Origin: Kitasatospora azatica KCTC 9699
GTDB taxonomy: Bacteria; Actinomycetota; Actinomycetes; Streptomycetales; Streptomycetaceae
Assembly: GCF_000744785.1 (NCBI RefSeq)
Contig: NZ_JQMO01000003.1
Span: 2,232,001 to 2,296,000 of the forward strand
Length of the DNA stretch: 64,000 nucleotides
Direction of reading: 5' to 3'
Shown here: positions 24,572-32,531 of the stretch, piece after piece
Layout of the letters: every line of letters starts with the position of its first letter
How positions within the stretch are numbered: the first letter of the stretch is position 1
Notes under the pieces: generated by a model
Seen by the model: only the letters and a program-made list of their open reading frames with translations
Databases searched by the model: none
What the model was told of the DNA's origin: nothing
Made by a program: the position numbers and the translations under genes

Positions 24572-25060
24572 ATGTCCCTCTCCTACAGCCTCGAACTGGC
24601 CACCCCGCTCTCCGTGGACGAGGTCGCCCAGAACCTCGGCGAGGCCGCCCGGTCGCTCCGGCTGTTCGACGCGTCCGTGACCACCGAGCTGCTCGTGGGC
24701 GACGGAGCGGTCACGGCGTACGGCACCTCGACCTACGTGACCCCGATGACGCCGATCCCCTGGGGCGATCCGCTCATCGGGGGCCGCACGTTCTCGCCCA
24801 CCGTCTCGGTGTCCTTCGACCTCGGGAAGGACGGCGACATCATCGGCCAGCAGGACGACATGACCCGTCTCACCACTGAACTGCTCGCCCGGACCCCCGG
24901 TGACGCCGTCCTCCACTTCCAGTCGGAGGACGTCTGGCTCGTCCGCCTGGACGGCGAGCTGAGCCTCAACGAGCGGTCCGAGGTCTGGCCGCCGCACCGT
25001 CTCGCCATGGTCCCCGGGCCCTACCGCCGACAGACCTTCGAGTTCACTGAGCAGGACTGA
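24572..25060 (+). CDS. SitI3-like immunity protein (copy 2, orphan)
   Basis: This 162-residue paralogue of the protein at 23917 shares GQQDDMTRLTTELLARTPGDAVLHF, DVWLVRLDGELSLNERSEVWP and PYRRQTFEF. The frame is intact, yet its cognate toxin survives only as a 17-codon tail. Retained orphan immunity genes are known in CDI and Rhs loci to protect against kin with other toxin tips; that role here is inferred. AGGAAGACGAAC before ATG 24572 holds the ribosome-binding site. Confidence 0.8.
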   Translation: MSLSYSLELATPLSVDEVAQNLGEAARSLRLFDASVTTELLVGDGAVTAYGTSTYVTPMTPIPWGDPLIGGRTFSPTVSVSFDLGKDGDIIGQQDDMTRLTTELLARTPGDAVLHFQSEDVWLVRLDGELSLNERSEVWPPHRLAMVPGPYRRQTFEFTEQD

Positions 25061-25075
25061 GGTTGACCCCTGCCG

Positions 25076-25645
25076 TCAGTGCGACCAGAAGGGGTCGTCG
25101 AGGGTGGGGAGGATGTCGGGGTTGCCGTTGGGGAGGGTGGGCTGGGAGGGCGCGGGGCCGAAGGGATTCGGGGCGGCCTCAATGGGATTGACGTCCGCTC
25201 CGATGGTGATGTTGCCCGGGTAGCCAACTCTCAGGCTCAAGGCTGAGCCATCGGAAGTGCGGGCGAAGATGGCAGGCATCGTGGCATCAGTGTTGACGCT
25301 CTCGATGGTGTAGCCGCGTTCTTTCCAGTGGCGTTCCACGAGACCCAGTAGTGCGCCGTACTTGCCGGACGAGACCCTGGTCATGACGTAGCGGTCGAGC
25401 GCAACGTTGGCGGTACCTTCTGGCACCTCGTTCTCGGTGGCGTGAGGCCAGCCCTCTCGATAGTCAAGCGCGGGCGTGATGGCAGAGAAGGCATCGTCGA
25501 GAAGCCCGCGCAGCTTGGTGGTGGCCTCATTGGGGGTCATCACGGTTGTCGTCCCGGGTGAGGTGGATGAGTTCCTGGCCGGCGATTGGCATGCTGCGAC
25601 CGCCAGTATGGCGAGGAGCAGCGGCAGGACCTTCGTCAGCTTCAT
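25076..25645 (-). CDS. Putative lipoprotein
   Basis: The 189-residue product has a lipoprotein signal (MKLTKVLPLLLAILAVAAC, lipobox LAVAAC with Cys19), then a Ser/Thr-rich spacer and a mixed domain (TKLRGLLDDAFSAITPALDYREGWPH, YVMTRVSSGKYGALLGLVERHWKERGY, ALSLRVGYPGNITIGADVNP) that ends in a Pro/Asn-rich tail. No family is recognised, though small lipoproteins of this shape are common beside DUF1023 genes. The ATG at 25645 overlaps the upstream stop by 4 nt (ATGA), so it is the last gene of a three-gene operon. Confidence 0.78.
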   Translation of the reverse strand: MKLTKVLPLLLAILAVAACQSPARNSSTSPGTTTVMTPNEATTKLRGLLDDAFSAITPALDYREGWPHATENEVPEGTANVALDRYVMTRVSSGKYGALLGLVERHWKERGYTIESVNTDATMPAIFARTSDGSALSLRVGYPGNITIGADVNPIEAAPNPFGPAPSQPTLPNGNPDILPTLDDPFWSH

Positions 25646-27288
25646 CGTGGGCTCTGCAGCTTCGCCTTGTCGGAGTGTCCGGACACGATCTGGCCGATGT
25701 TGAACAGCGAGTTCCCACCACGCGGGTCCAGGTAGTTCGAATGAGACTCGAAGCTGCGTGATGGACCGTCGGCGACATCGAATCGATGAGCTCCGAACTC
25801 GGCTGCGGCCGGGTCCGTCCCGAACCACCGTTGGTTGAAATCGCCGGTCAGCTCTTCCAGCGGATTGGGTGCGTACGAGACCGGATCGTGGTCAGCGGCA
25901 CCCACCCAGACGCGGTCCGCGCCGACTCCTAGTTGGGAGGCGCTGCGGGCGCCAGTGCCCGGGCTGCCGATGAGAACCATCTCGTCGGCGCCGGTTCCTT
26001 CGGGGCGCCGGCCGGCCAGGCCGACGGTCAGGGATCCGTAGCTGTGACCCAAGGCGGTCAGATGAGCTGGGGGACCGTTGTGACTCGCTCGCAGGCCCGC
26101 CAGAAACTGGTCGTAGGCCTTCGCGCCCTTCTCAGCGCGGGCCTTGTCCATGACGGTCAAGGTCTGCAGGTCGAGTCTGTCGAGACCTGGCGGTGGGTCA
26201 TATCCGAGCCACACCATGGAGGCGGTTGCCCGATTCGGATCGGCAGAGTGGGCCGCAGCCCAGACACTCAGCGCCCGCTCCCCGTCCTTCCCGCCCACGT
26301 GCCTCAACTCCGTCCCCAGTCCCGGCACATACGCGCTCACGTTCACTGCCGTGTCGGGGTTTCCGAAGGACAGGATGCCGTGGCCCTGGCCCTCGTCGGA
26401 GATGCCGTAGAGCAGGACGGGTGGGGTGTCGGCGCTGTGGTCGAGGCGGTCTTGGATGGCGCGGAAGCCGGCGAGTTTGGTCTGGTCTGCGGGGGACAGG
26501 CCGGTGCGGGTGCCGTAGTCGGCCAGGTAGTGCTGGAGGTTGAGGCGGTTGGCCTGGTCCCGGATCTCGGCGGGGAGGCCGTCGCGGTTGCCGAGGAGGT
26601 CGGGGCGGGTGGCGAGGAGGTGGCGTTGTTCGTCGGGTGGGAGGCTTCGCCACCAGGCGGCTACGGCGGTGGGGGTGGCGTTGGCGGGTGGGAGGGCGGC
26701 GGCCAGCAGGTCGGGGGCGGTGATGGCGGGGGAGAGCGGGTCGGGGGCGAAGCCGCGGTAGTCGAGCCCGGTGCCGTCTGCGGCGGCGCGGGCGAAGCCG
26801 GTGAGTTGGTCGGCCAGTGCACGGTCCGCGGCATCGGCTTCGCGCAGGGCGGCGCTGATCCGCAGGGCCAAGTCCTGGCCCTGGTCGGGGCAGTTGCGGG
26901 CGTCGGGGTCGTGCCGGTCGGCGGCGGCGCGCGGGGGTGCGGCGATGTGGCCGTACTCGTCCACGGTCAGGCCGGCGGTGGCTGCCTCCTCCAGCGCGTC
27001 CGCCAGGCGTGCGTGCGCGAGCTGCACGGCTTCGCTGCCGGAGCGCAGGGCGGCGGCGATGAGCAACAGTTCGGCGCGGGCGGAGGCGAGTTGTCCGTCG
27101 GTGCGTTGCAGGCTGGCTCGGCAGGTGTCGGCGGCGGCGCCGAGCCAGCCGGAGTTCCTGGTGCGGCCGGCGACCGCCGACTGCCACTCCTCGGCGTGGT
27201 CGCGGAAGGCGCCGGCGAGCTGCTCGTAGGCCTCCGCGCAGTCGGGCAGGGCGTTCAGTCGGGCGTCGCGGAGGGCGGCGAGCTCCAT
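25642..27288 (-). CDS. DUF1023 alpha/beta-hydrolase with N-terminal ESX-like helical domain
   Basis: The 548-residue protein has an N-terminal helical region with a WXG-like turn (NSGWLGAAADTCRASLQR, about 44-62), a long linker and a C-terminal DUF1023 hydrolase (about 300-520): LLYGISDEGQGHGILSFGNP, VSAYVPGLGTELRHVGG, MVWLGYDPPPGLD and the nucleophile elbow ALGHSYGSLTVG, with DHDPVSYAPNP and FESHSNYLDP probably giving the acid and histidine. The substrate is unknown. It is coupled by 1-nt overlap to a small WXG-like gene upstream and by ATGA to the lipoprotein gene downstream. Confidence 0.85.
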   Translation of the reverse strand: MELAALRDARLNALPDCAEAYEQLAGAFRDHAEEWQSAVAGRTRNSGWLGAAADTCRASLQRTDGQLASARAELLLIAAALRSGSEAVQLAHARLADALEEAATAGLTVDEYGHIAAPPRAAADRHDPDARNCPDQGQDLALRISAALREADAADRALADQLTGFARAAADGTGLDYRGFAPDPLSPAITAPDLLAAALPPANATPTAVAAWWRSLPPDEQRHLLATRPDLLGNRDGLPAEIRDQANRLNLQHYLADYGTRTGLSPADQTKLAGFRAIQDRLDHSADTPPVLLYGISDEGQGHGILSFGNPDTAVNVSAYVPGLGTELRHVGGKDGERALSVWAAAHSADPNRATASMVWLGYDPPPGLDRLDLQTLTVMDKARAEKGAKAYDQFLAGLRASHNGPPAHLTALGHSYGSLTVGLAGRRPEGTGADEMVLIGSPGTGARSASQLGVGADRVWVGAADHDPVSYAPNPLEELTGDFNQRWFGTDPAAAEFGAHRFDVADGPSRSFESHSNYLDPRGGNSLFNIGQIVSGHSDKAKLQSPR

Positions 27289-27599
27289 CAGTGGCTCGCC
27301 AGGGTGCTGACGAAGGCGTCCACCACCGAGAGGTCGCCGGCGCGGTACTGGTCGGCGGTGGCGGTGAGTCTGTGGCCCTGGGTGTCCAACTCCCGGGCCA
27401 GGGTGGTCAGCAGGGAGCGCCAGGAGTCGCCGCAGGCTTGCAGGGCGGCGGCGGTGCGCCAGCCGGTGAGTCCGGCTGCGGCTTGGGCGGGGCCGCCGGC
27501 GAGCCGGTCGGCTGCCGGGGGGATGCGCGCTGCGAGGGCCAGGGCCGCGGAGCCGGCGGCGGCCAGTTCCTCGGGACGGACCTGAAAGCCGGCATTCAT
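27288..27599 (-). CDS. Small WXG100-like helical protein
   Basis: The 103-residue helical protein (FQVRPEELAAAGSAALALAARIP, then ACGDSWRSLLTTLARELDTQGHRLTATADQYRAGD) has the two-helix outline of ESX-type proteins and lacks a signal peptide. The start chosen is ATG 27599 (MNAGFQVRPEEL) rather than the longer frame to 27662. It heads the operon with the DUF1023 and lipoprotein genes. Confidence 0.75.
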   Translation of the reverse strand: MNAGFQVRPEELAAAGSAALALAARIPPAADRLAGGPAQAAAGLTGWRTAAALQACGDSWRSLLTTLARELDTQGHRLTATADQYRAGDLSVVDAFVSTLASH

Positions 27600-27799
27600 G
27601 GGTCCCCCTCGGCAGGTGGCGGCGTGACGGAACAGCTGCAGCGCGTAGTCGATGATAGTCACAGCGTGACGGCCGTATGCAAACCGCTTGCGGGGAGGGG
27701 GCGGTGGCGCAGTGGCCGGCGCACCACCCCGGGGTGTGTACGAACGGTGTGCGCCCCCGTCACCCGGGCGGCGGCTGTCGATGTGTCTGACCTGCGGGC

Positions 27800-29203
27800 A
27801 TGGTCGAAGGCATGGCGATTGACATGGCGTCAGAGCAGGGCGCCCCGGACCTCGGTGTGGACGAGGGCCTCGGGCGGGTGGCGGCTGCCGCCTTCGTCGG
27901 AACGGCGATCGAGTTCTATGACTTCTTCCTGTACGGGCTGGCTGCGGCCCTGGTCTTCGGGCGCGAGTTCTTCCCTGTGCTCGGTGCCGCCAGCGCCCTG
28001 CTCGCGGCCCTCTCGGTCTACGCCGTGGCGTTCGTCGCCCGGCCGGTCGGCGCGGTGCTCTTCGGGCACTTCGGGGACCGGTTGGGCCGCAAGGCGGTCC
28101 TGGTGGCGTCGCTGCTACTGATGGGGGGCTCGACGGCTGCCGTCGGCCTGCTGCCGGGGTACGGGCACTGGGGGATCTGGGCGCCGCTCTGCCTGGTGCT
28201 GCTGAGGTTCTCTCAGGGGCTCGGGCTCGGCGGCGAATGGGGCGGTGCGGCGCTGCTGGTGGCCGAGTACGCGCCGAGGCACCGGCGCGGGCGGTACGCG
28301 GGGTACCTGCAGCTCGGGCCGAGTGCCGGCTCGGTGCTGGCCACCACGGTCTTCCTGGCGCTCTCGGCGGGGCTCAGCGAGCGCGAGTTCCTGGCCTGGG
28401 GCTGGCGGGTCCCGTTCCTCTGCTCGGTGGCGCTGGTGGGCGTCGGGCTCTTCGTACGGCTGCGGATCGCGGAGACCCCGGTTTTCGAGAAGGCCAGAGC
28501 GGAGCAGCCGGAACGGACCGCGGAGCACGCGCCCGCCTCGGCCGTGCTGCGCGCGCACTGGCGCACCGTGCTGCTCGGCGCCGGCGCGCTCTCCTTCGGT
28601 TACGCGCTGTTCTATCTGAGCAGCACCTACGCCCTCGGTTACACCACGGGCGAGTTGGGCGTTCCCCGGACCACGATGCTCGCCCTGCAGCTGCTGGCGG
28701 CGCCGGCCGGGGCGCTGGCGGTCTGGTTCAGCGCGGGCGCCTCCGACCGTTGGGGGCGGCGACGAACCGTGCTGCTCGGGACGGGGTCGGCGGCGCTCTG
28801 GTCGCTGCTGCTCTTTCCGGCGTTGGAGACGCTGCGACCGGAGCTGATGCTGATCGCGCTGGTCGGTTCCGCGCTGCTGCTGGGCGTGCAGCTCGGGCCG
28901 ATCGCGGCCTATCTGCCGGAGCTCTTCCCGACCCGGGTGCGCTACACCGGCGCCGCGCTCACCTACAACCTCGGCGGGGTGGTCGGCGGGGCGACGGCGC
29001 CGCTGCTGGCCACCCGGCTGACGGCGGCGTACGGGACGGCCACGCCGGTCGGGTGGTACCTGTGCGGTCTCGGGGTGGTCGCGGTGCTCTGCCTGCTGGC
29101 CCTGCCGGAGACCCGGGGTGTGGATCTGACGGTGGAGCGGTATTCGGAGGGTGCGGGGCGCGCCCAGCGGGCTGCCGCAGTGAGCGGGGGCGCGGCCGGG
29201 TAG
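27800..29203 (+). CDS. MFS transporter, metabolite:H+ symporter (MHS) type
   Basis: This 467-residue inner-membrane protein has about 12 hydrophobic segments. The MHS signature is visible: FVGTAIEFYDFFLYGLAAAL at the first helix, GHFGDRLGRKAVLV in loop 2-3, QGLGLGGEWGGAALL in helix 5 and ASDRWGRRRTVLL in the second half. Such proteins take up small organic acids, polyols or betaines with protons; the substrate cannot be deduced. In-frame ATGs at 27800, 27812 and 27824 are all possible starts and none has a strong ribosome-binding site. It stands alone between the DUF1023 operon and tRNA-Thr. Confidence 0.88.
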   Translation: MVEGMAIDMASEQGAPDLGVDEGLGRVAAAAFVGTAIEFYDFFLYGLAAALVFGREFFPVLGAASALLAALSVYAVAFVARPVGAVLFGHFGDRLGRKAVLVASLLLMGGSTAAVGLLPGYGHWGIWAPLCLVLLRFSQGLGLGGEWGGAALLVAEYAPRHRRGRYAGYLQLGPSAGSVLATTVFLALSAGLSEREFLAWGWRVPFLCSVALVGVGLFVRLRIAETPVFEKARAEQPERTAEHAPASAVLRAHWRTVLLGAGALSFGYALFYLSSTYALGYTTGELGVPRTTMLALQLLAAPAGALAVWFSAGASDRWGRRRTVLLGTGSAALWSLLLFPALETLRPELMLIALVGSALLLGVQLGPIAAYLPELFPTRVRYTGAALTYNLGGVVGGATAPLLATRLTAAYGTATPVGWYLCGLGVVAVLCLLALPETRGVDLTVERYSEGAGRAQRAAAVSGGAAG

Positions 29204-29324
29204 GACCCTGTGGGACCGGCAGGGCCGGGGCGTGCCCGGCGGTGAGGGGCGTGCACCCACGGGCGGGCACCGATTTCCCAATCCCCTCGATGACCATGTA
29301 ATGTCTTCCTCGTTCGACCGGTTC

Positions 29325-29400
29325 GCCCCTATAGCTCAGTCGGTAGAGCGTCTCCATGGTAAGGAGAAGGTCTGCGGTTCGATTCCGCATGGGGGCTCCA
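29325..29400 (+). tRNA. tRNA-Thr (anticodon GGT)
   Basis: A full cloverleaf can be drawn: acceptor GCCCCTA with TGGGGGC, D-arm AGCTCAGTCGGTAGAGC, anticodon loop ATGGTAA closed by CTCC/GGAG, T-arm GCGGTTCGATTCCGC. The CCA end is encoded (29398-29400). It decodes ACC/ACU. Confidence 0.95.
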
Positions 29401-29408
29401 CAGGAGAA

Positions 29409-29438
29409 GGTCCTCGCCATCACGGCGGGGGCCTTTTT
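29409..29438 (+). terminator. Rho-independent terminator after tRNA-Thr
   Basis: The stem GGTCCTCGCC / GGCGGGGGCC (with wobble pairs) is followed by TTTTT. Confidence 0.85.
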
Positions 29439-29623
29439 CGTTATCCTCCTGCCACTGTCCTGACCGCCGTACCGCGAGCAGCCGGCCCCGCCGGTATCGA
29501 ACCCGTCACTCTCTAGCGTCCCGGGTCCGTCATGCGCTGTGATGGTGCGTCAACAGTGCTGCGGCGTACGGCCGGTACGCGAAGCGCGGGCAGTGAACCG
29601 CGCAGGGTACGGGGGAGGGCCCC

Positions 29624-30292
29624 TTGGGCGTACGGCTCGTCGTGGTCGACGATCACAGATTGCTGGCGGAGGCGCTGGCGGCGGCGTTGCAGGTGCGCGG
29701 GCACCGGGTGCTCGCGGTCGGCTCGCCGGTGGCGGCCGCGCCCGAACTGGTCGCGCAGCGCCGTCCCGAGGTCTGCCTGCTCGGTGTCGCCCGCCCCGGC
29801 GGGCCGGGCGCCTTCACGGCGGTGCGCCGGCTCCGTCAGGAGCGCCCGGAGGTCGCGGTGGTGGTGCTCGGCCCGGTGGACGACCTGCGCGGGGTGGCCA
29901 ACGCCTTCGCCGCGGGCGCGGCGGGCTATGTCCGCAGTGACGAGCGGGTCGAGGTGGTGGACCGGTCGATCACCCGGGCCAGGGCCGGCGAGGCGGCGGT
30001 GGCAGTGGAGGTCCTGCAGGGCGCCTTCGAGCGGCTGCTGCACCCGGTGCGCGAGCCGGACGACGAGGCGCTGCGGCTGCTCGGCGCGCTGACCCGGCGC
30101 GAGGTGCAGGTGCTGGGTCGGATCGCCGAGGGCCAGGACACCCAGGAGATCGCTGCGGGCATGGGCATCGCCCCGAGCACGGCCCGCACCCATGTCCAGC
30201 GGGTCCTGATGAAGCTCAATGCCCGGACCAGGCTGGAGGCGGCCGCGGTGGCCGACCGCACCGGCCTGCTGGCCCGCCTGGTACGGGAGTAG
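29624..30292 (+). CDS. LuxR-type response regulator with a degenerate receiver
   Basis: This 222-residue protein has an N-terminal receiver fold and a C-terminal LuxR helix-turn-helix (LTRREVQVLGRIAEGQDTQEIAAGMGIAPSTARTHVQRVLMKL, about 145-190). The receiver keeps the acidic pocket VVVDDH, but the phospho-acceptor Asp of strand 3 is Gly (VCLLGVARPGGPG). The switch Thr and the conserved Lys are also changed (VLGPVDD, GYVRSDE). It probably works without phosphorylation, as an atypical NarL-family regulator. The start is TTG 29624 after GGGGGAGGG. No kinase gene is adjacent. galT follows at 142 bp, with its own promoter. Confidence 0.85.
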   Translation: MGVRLVVVDDHRLLAEALAAALQVRGHRVLAVGSPVAAAPELVAQRRPEVCLLGVARPGGPGAFTAVRRLRQERPEVAVVVLGPVDDLRGVANAFAAGAAGYVRSDERVEVVDRSITRARAGEAAVAVEVLQGAFERLLHPVREPDDEALRLLGALTRREVQVLGRIAEGQDTQEIAAGMGIAPSTARTHVQRVLMKLNARTRLEAAAVADRTGLLARLVRE

Positions 30293-30359
30293 CCCGTAAC
30301 CACTGACAGCCCGCCCCAGCCGCGGGCCGCTTCGGCATATCCGGATCCGCGGTCCTCTG

Positions 30360-30388
30360 TTGACTGCTGATGAGTAATGTTTGATTAT
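30360..30388 (+). promoter_or_regulatory. Candidate gal operon promoter
   Basis: TTGACT at 30360-30365 and GATTAT at 30383-30388 are 17 bp apart and lie about 45 bp before the galT start. It is an AT-rich patch in an otherwise GC-rich stretch. Confidence 0.6.
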
Positions 30389-30434
30389 GTGTGAAGCAGG
30401 CGGGCTAGGCGGTCACACTGAGGGCGGAAAGACT

Positions 30435-31526
30435 GTGCGGAAGACAACGACCAAGCTGGCGGACGGCCGCGAGCTGATCTACTACGACCGGGACGAGTCG
30501 CAGCTCCGCGAGGCGCCGGACAGGCGTCCGCTGGAGCCCACGGTGAGCCTGGCCGAGATCCGCCGCGACCCGGTCTCCGGCGACTGGATCACGGTGGCCG
30601 CGCACCGCCAGGGCCGCACCTACCACCCGCCGGCCGACCAGTGCCCGCTCTGCCCCAGCCACGGCGAGCACCTCAGCGAGATCCCGGCCGCCGACTACGA
30701 CGTGGTGGTCTTCGAGAACCGCTTCCCCTCGCTGGCCGTGGACTCGGCGAGCCTGGTGGGCAGCATCGAGGACGACCCGATGCACCTGCTCCGCCCGGGC
30801 GTCGGCCGCTGCGAGGTGGTCTGCTTCACCGCCGACCACGGTGCCTCCTTCGCCGACCTCGACGAGTCCAAGGTCGGCCTGGTGCTGGAGGCCTGGACCG
30901 ACCGCACCGCCGAACTCGGCGCGGTGCCCGGGGTCGAGCAGGTCTTCTGCTTCGAGAACCGCGGCGCGGAGATCGGCGTGACCCTGGCCCACCCGCACGG
31001 CCAGATCTACGCGTTCCCGTTCGTCACCCCGCGCACCGCCAAGATGATCGCCAGCGCCGACGAGCACCGGGCCCGCACCGGCCGCAACCTGTTCGAGGAC
31101 CTGGTGGCCGCCGAGCTGGCCGACCCCGTGCGGGTGGTGCTGACCAGCGAGCACTGGACGGCCTTCGTCCCGTTCGCCGCCCGCTGGCCGTACGAGGTGC
31201 ACCTCTACCCGAACCGCCGGGTGGCGGACCTGACCGAGCTCACCGAGGCCGAACGGGCCGAGTTCCCGCGCCTGTACCTGGAGCTGCTGCGCCGCTTCGA
31301 CCGGCTGTTCGGCGAGGGTGCGGCGCCCACGCCCTACATCGCCGCCTGGCACCAGGCGCCGGGTCGCGGCGGCGCCGAGCTGGCACTGCATCTGGAACTG
31401 TTCTCGATCCGTCGTACGGTAGGCAAGCTGAAATTCCTGGCCGGGGTCGAGTCCGGCATGGATGCGTTCGTCAATGATGTGTCGCCCGAGGCGGCGGCAC
31501 ACCGCCTGCGGGAGGTCGCAACATGA
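30435..31526 (+). CDS. galT: Galactose-1-phosphate uridylyltransferase
   Basis: GalT exchanges UMP between UDP-glucose and galactose-1-phosphate in the Leloir pathway. The 363-residue protein has RRDPVSGDWITVAAHRQGR, the zinc-type CPLCPS, FENRFPSL, FENRGAEIGVTLAHPHGQIYA (His-Pro-His active site) and WHQAPGRG near the end. The GTG at 30435 is preferred over the upstream ATG at 30381, which would overlap the probable promoter. It overlaps galE by 4 nt (ATGA), making galTEK one operon. Confidence 0.95.
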   Translation: MRKTTTKLADGRELIYYDRDESQLREAPDRRPLEPTVSLAEIRRDPVSGDWITVAAHRQGRTYHPPADQCPLCPSHGEHLSEIPAADYDVVVFENRFPSLAVDSASLVGSIEDDPMHLLRPGVGRCEVVCFTADHGASFADLDESKVGLVLEAWTDRTAELGAVPGVEQVFCFENRGAEIGVTLAHPHGQIYAFPFVTPRTAKMIASADEHRARTGRNLFEDLVAAELADPVRVVLTSEHWTAFVPFAARWPYEVHLYPNRRVADLTELTEAERAEFPRLYLELLRRFDRLFGEGAAPTPYIAAWHQAPGRGGAELALHLELFSIRRTVGKLKFLAGVESGMDAFVNDVSPEAAAHRLREVAT

Positions 31527-32509
31527 GCAAGTACCTGGTCACCGGTGGTGCCGGCTATGTCGGCAGCGTGGTCGCCGCCCACCTGCTGGAGGCGGGGCAC
31601 CAGGTGATCGTGCTCGACGACCTCTCCACCGGGTTCGTGGAGGGCGTGCCGGCCGGGGCCGAGTTCGTCCGCGGCCGGATCCAGGACGCCGGCGAGGTGC
31701 TGGACTCCTCCTTCGACGCGGTGCTGCACTTCGCGGCCTCCTCGCAGGTCGGCGAGTCGGTGGCGGACCCGGAGAAGTACTGGCGCAACAACGTGGCCGG
31801 CTCGCTGGAGCTGGTCAGCGCGATGCGCAAGGCCGGCGTGCGCAAGCTGGTCTTCTCCTCCACCGCCGCCACCTACGGCGAGCCCGAGTCGAGCCCGATC
31901 GCCGAGACCGCCCGCACCGCCCCGACCAACGCCTACGGCGCCACCAAGCTGGCGGTGGACCACCTGATCACCAGCGAGGCGATCGCGCACGGCCTGGCCG
32001 CCGTCAGCCTGCGCTACTTCAACGTGGCGGGCGCGTACGGCAGTTCTTTTAATGTCACTTTCGGCGAGCGGCACGACCCCGAGTCGCACCTGATCCCGCT
32101 GGTCTTCCAGGCCGCGCTGGGACAGCGCCCGCACATCTCGGTCTTCGGCGACGACTACCCGACCCCGGACGGCACCTGCATCCGCGACTACATCCACGTC
32201 GCCGACCTGGCCGAGGCGCACCTGCTCGCGCTGGACGCCGCCAAGCCGGGCGAGCACCTGATCTGCAACCTGGGCAACGGCAGCGGCTTCTCGGTCCGCG
32301 AGGTGATCGAGTCGGTCAAGCGGGTGACCGGCCGGGAGATCCCGGTGGTCACCGCCGGTCGCCGCCCGGGCGACCCGGCCGTGCTGGTGGCGTCCGCCGA
32401 GCGGGCCCGCCAGGAGCTGGGCTGGATCCCCAAGCGCCCCGACCTGGACGCCATCGTGGCGGACGCCTGGGCGTTCACTCTGGAGAAGTTCAACAAGAGC
32501 ACCAACTAA
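31523..32509 (+). CDS. galE: UDP-glucose 4-epimerase
   Basis: The 328-residue extended SDR has the NAD-binding motif TGGAGYVGS at residues 7-15, FAASSQVGESV, STAATYGEP and the catalytic YxxxK (AYGATK, about 139-144). It interconverts UDP-galactose and UDP-glucose. An odd feature is a six-residue insert (SSFNVT, about 32041-32059) between AYG and FGERH, where I would expect AYG to be followed almost directly by FGERH. Its codons (AGT TCT TTT AAT) are AT-rich and rare here. Confidence 0.95.
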   Translation: MSKYLVTGGAGYVGSVVAAHLLEAGHQVIVLDDLSTGFVEGVPAGAEFVRGRIQDAGEVLDSSFDAVLHFAASSQVGESVADPEKYWRNNVAGSLELVSAMRKAGVRKLVFSSTAATYGEPESSPIAETARTAPTNAYGATKLAVDHLITSEAIAHGLAAVSLRYFNVAGAYGSSFNVTFGERHDPESHLIPLVFQAALGQRPHISVFGDDYPTPDGTCIRDYIHVADLAEAHLLALDAAKPGEHLICNLGNGSGFSVREVIESVKRVTGREIPVVTAGRRPGDPAVLVASAERARQELGWIPKRPDLDAIVADAWAFTLEKFNKSTN

Positions 32510-32531
32510 TGCACCAGCGGGAGAGCGTGAC

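Noticed and set aside
29325..29400. tRNA-Thr as attachment site of an integrated island covering 7.9-29 kb
   Set aside because: I find no second copy of the tRNA 3' end at the other edge and no integrase gene in the region.
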